Source: an uncultured Eubacterium sp.
GTDB taxonomy: Bacteria; Bacillota; Clostridia; Lachnospirales; CAG-274
Length of the DNA: 7,154 nucleotides
Assembly: GCA_900545305.1 (NCBI GenBank)
Contig: UQYD01000065.1
Location: forward strand, 1 to 7,154
Reading direction: 5' to 3'
Shown here one piece after another: positions 6,955-7,154 of this stretch. A program made the position numbers and the translations under genes. Under the pieces are notes generated by a model. The model was not told the origin of the DNA. It did no database searches and saw nothing but the letters and a program-made list of their open reading frames with translations. The stretch's first letter is position 1. Each line of letters starts with the position of its first letter.

Positions 6955-7006
6955 GAATCGAGTAGTGAAAGCGTAAATCCAGATTTTTTGGATTTACGCT
7001 TTTTTT
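6955..7006 (+). ncRNA. Possible ~50-nt transcript (promoter to terminator), function unknown
   Basis: The stretch between the predicted start near 6955 and the end of the U tract at 7006 would give an RNA of about 52 nt. About half of it is the terminator hairpin, preceded by an unpaired leader (6955-6967). No RBS and start codon are usable, and no known riboswitch or T-box signature is seen. No segment complementary to the terminator's left arm is present in the leader, so a classic antiterminator is not evident. It could equally be a chance promoter, or a leader that limits transcription into the adjoining repeat array. The prediction rests on promoter and terminator consensus alone. Confidence 0.3.
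6968..7006 (+). terminator. Rho-independent terminator after walK
   Basis: The stem is AAAGCGTAAATCC (6968-6980) pairing with GGATTTACGCTTT (6990-7002), 13 perfect base pairs. It can be extended inward by A-T, G-T and A-T pairs to a TTT loop, and is followed by T residues to 7006. It lies about 100 bp after the kinase stop, with no gene between, so it probably ends the walRK transcript as well as any RNA from the promoter at 6920-6948. The minus strand lacks a comparably clean U tract because the left side reads GTAGTGAAA, so plus-strand action is favoured. Confidence 0.9.
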
Positions 7007-7154
7007 AGTGAATCGGAAAGATAAATCCGATGGCTTGTGTACAAGCCACAAATTAACAAAGTTAATTTGTTCTGACCAGTGAATCGGAAAGATAAATCCG
7101 ATGGCTTGTGTACAAGCCACAAATTAACAAAGTTAATTTGTTCTGACCAGTGAA
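7007..7154. repeat. 71-bp perfect tandem repeat, two full copies plus six bases of a third
   Basis: Copies span 7007-7077 and 7078-7148 and are identical at all 71 positions; 7149-7154 (AGTGAA) starts a third copy cut by the window end. Each unit holds three inverted repeats placed end to end. In copy 1 these are ATCGGA/TCCGAT (7012-7017 with 7026-7031, 8-nt loop), GGCTTG/CAAGCC (7032-7037 with 7042-7047, loop TGTA), and ACAAATTAAC/GTTAATTTGT (7048-7057 with 7061-7070, loop AAA). A 12-nt linker (TCTGACCAGTGA) separates one set from the next. The period is not a multiple of three, so it is not a protein repeat. There are no variable spacers, so it is not a CRISPR array. The array starts directly after the terminator U tract. 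Function is unknown, and the total copy number cannot be seen. Confidence 0.95.

Noticed and set aside
7007..7077. tRNA gene (unit length of 71 and three hairpins)
   Set aside because: There is no 7-bp acceptor stem, no GTTCRA-type T-loop, and the hairpins abut rather than form the D/anticodon/T pattern.
6710..7120. Minus-strand open frame of 136 codons over the end of walK, the terminator and the repeat
   Set aside because: It lies antisense to a well-supported kinase domain, crosses the terminator hairpin and encodes the same 71-bp repeat in different frames. No RBS and no family resemblance were seen.
7007..7154. CRISPR array
   Set aside because: The copies are identical over the full period with no variable spacer, and no cas genes are nearby.

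Overview
The window is AT-rich bacterial DNA with dense genes, short spacers, strong AGGAGG-type ribosome binding sites, sigma-A-type promoters and U-tailed hairpin terminators. Together with a WalR/WalK-type two-component pair, a CCA-adding enzyme and a GuaD-type deaminase, this points to a low-GC Firmicute, most likely in the class Clostridia. That placement is inferred from protein resemblance and base composition; I cannot name the species. The window starts inside recA and stops a few bases into the third copy of a tandem repeat, so it may be a contig whose right end broke in the repeat.

Layout. (1) 2-1756, plus strand: the 3' four-fifths of recA, then a ten-helix DMT/EamA permease 18 bp downstream, probably in one transcript. 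A perfect 17-bp hairpin (1757-1793) with A and T tracts on its two sides closes this transcript and the oppositely oriented one that meets it. (2) 4212-1799, minus strand: a compact three-gene operon of cca (tRNA 3'-end CCA addition), a classical short-chain dehydrogenase of unknown substrate, and a guanine deaminase-type zinc enzyme. Spacers are 6 and 17 bp and each downstream gene has a strong RBS. (3) 4213-4394: a divergent intergenic region with two back-to-back sigma-A promoters, one for the cca operon and one for the regulator operon. (4) 4395-6869, plus strand: an OmpR-family response regulator very like WalR, and its membrane histidine kinase (two TM helices, HAMP, PAS, HisKA, HATPase). 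This is the cell-envelope homeostasis pair. The accessory genes that follow walK in bacilli are not present in the 285 bp of sequence available downstream. (5) 6870-7154: no convincing protein gene. It holds an extended -10 promoter, about 20 bp later a strong terminator, and then directly a 71-bp perfect tandem repeat.

Most of the window is housekeeping. The part not explained by known genes is the right end. Each 71-bp repeat consists of three inverted repeats that abut with no spacer, followed by a 12-nt linker, and the period is not a multiple of three. The short promoter-leader-terminator unit just before the array shares a gapped stretch of sequence with the start of the repeat. The other notable point is the kinase H-box, where the usual basic residue two positions after the catalytic Glu is a glycine.
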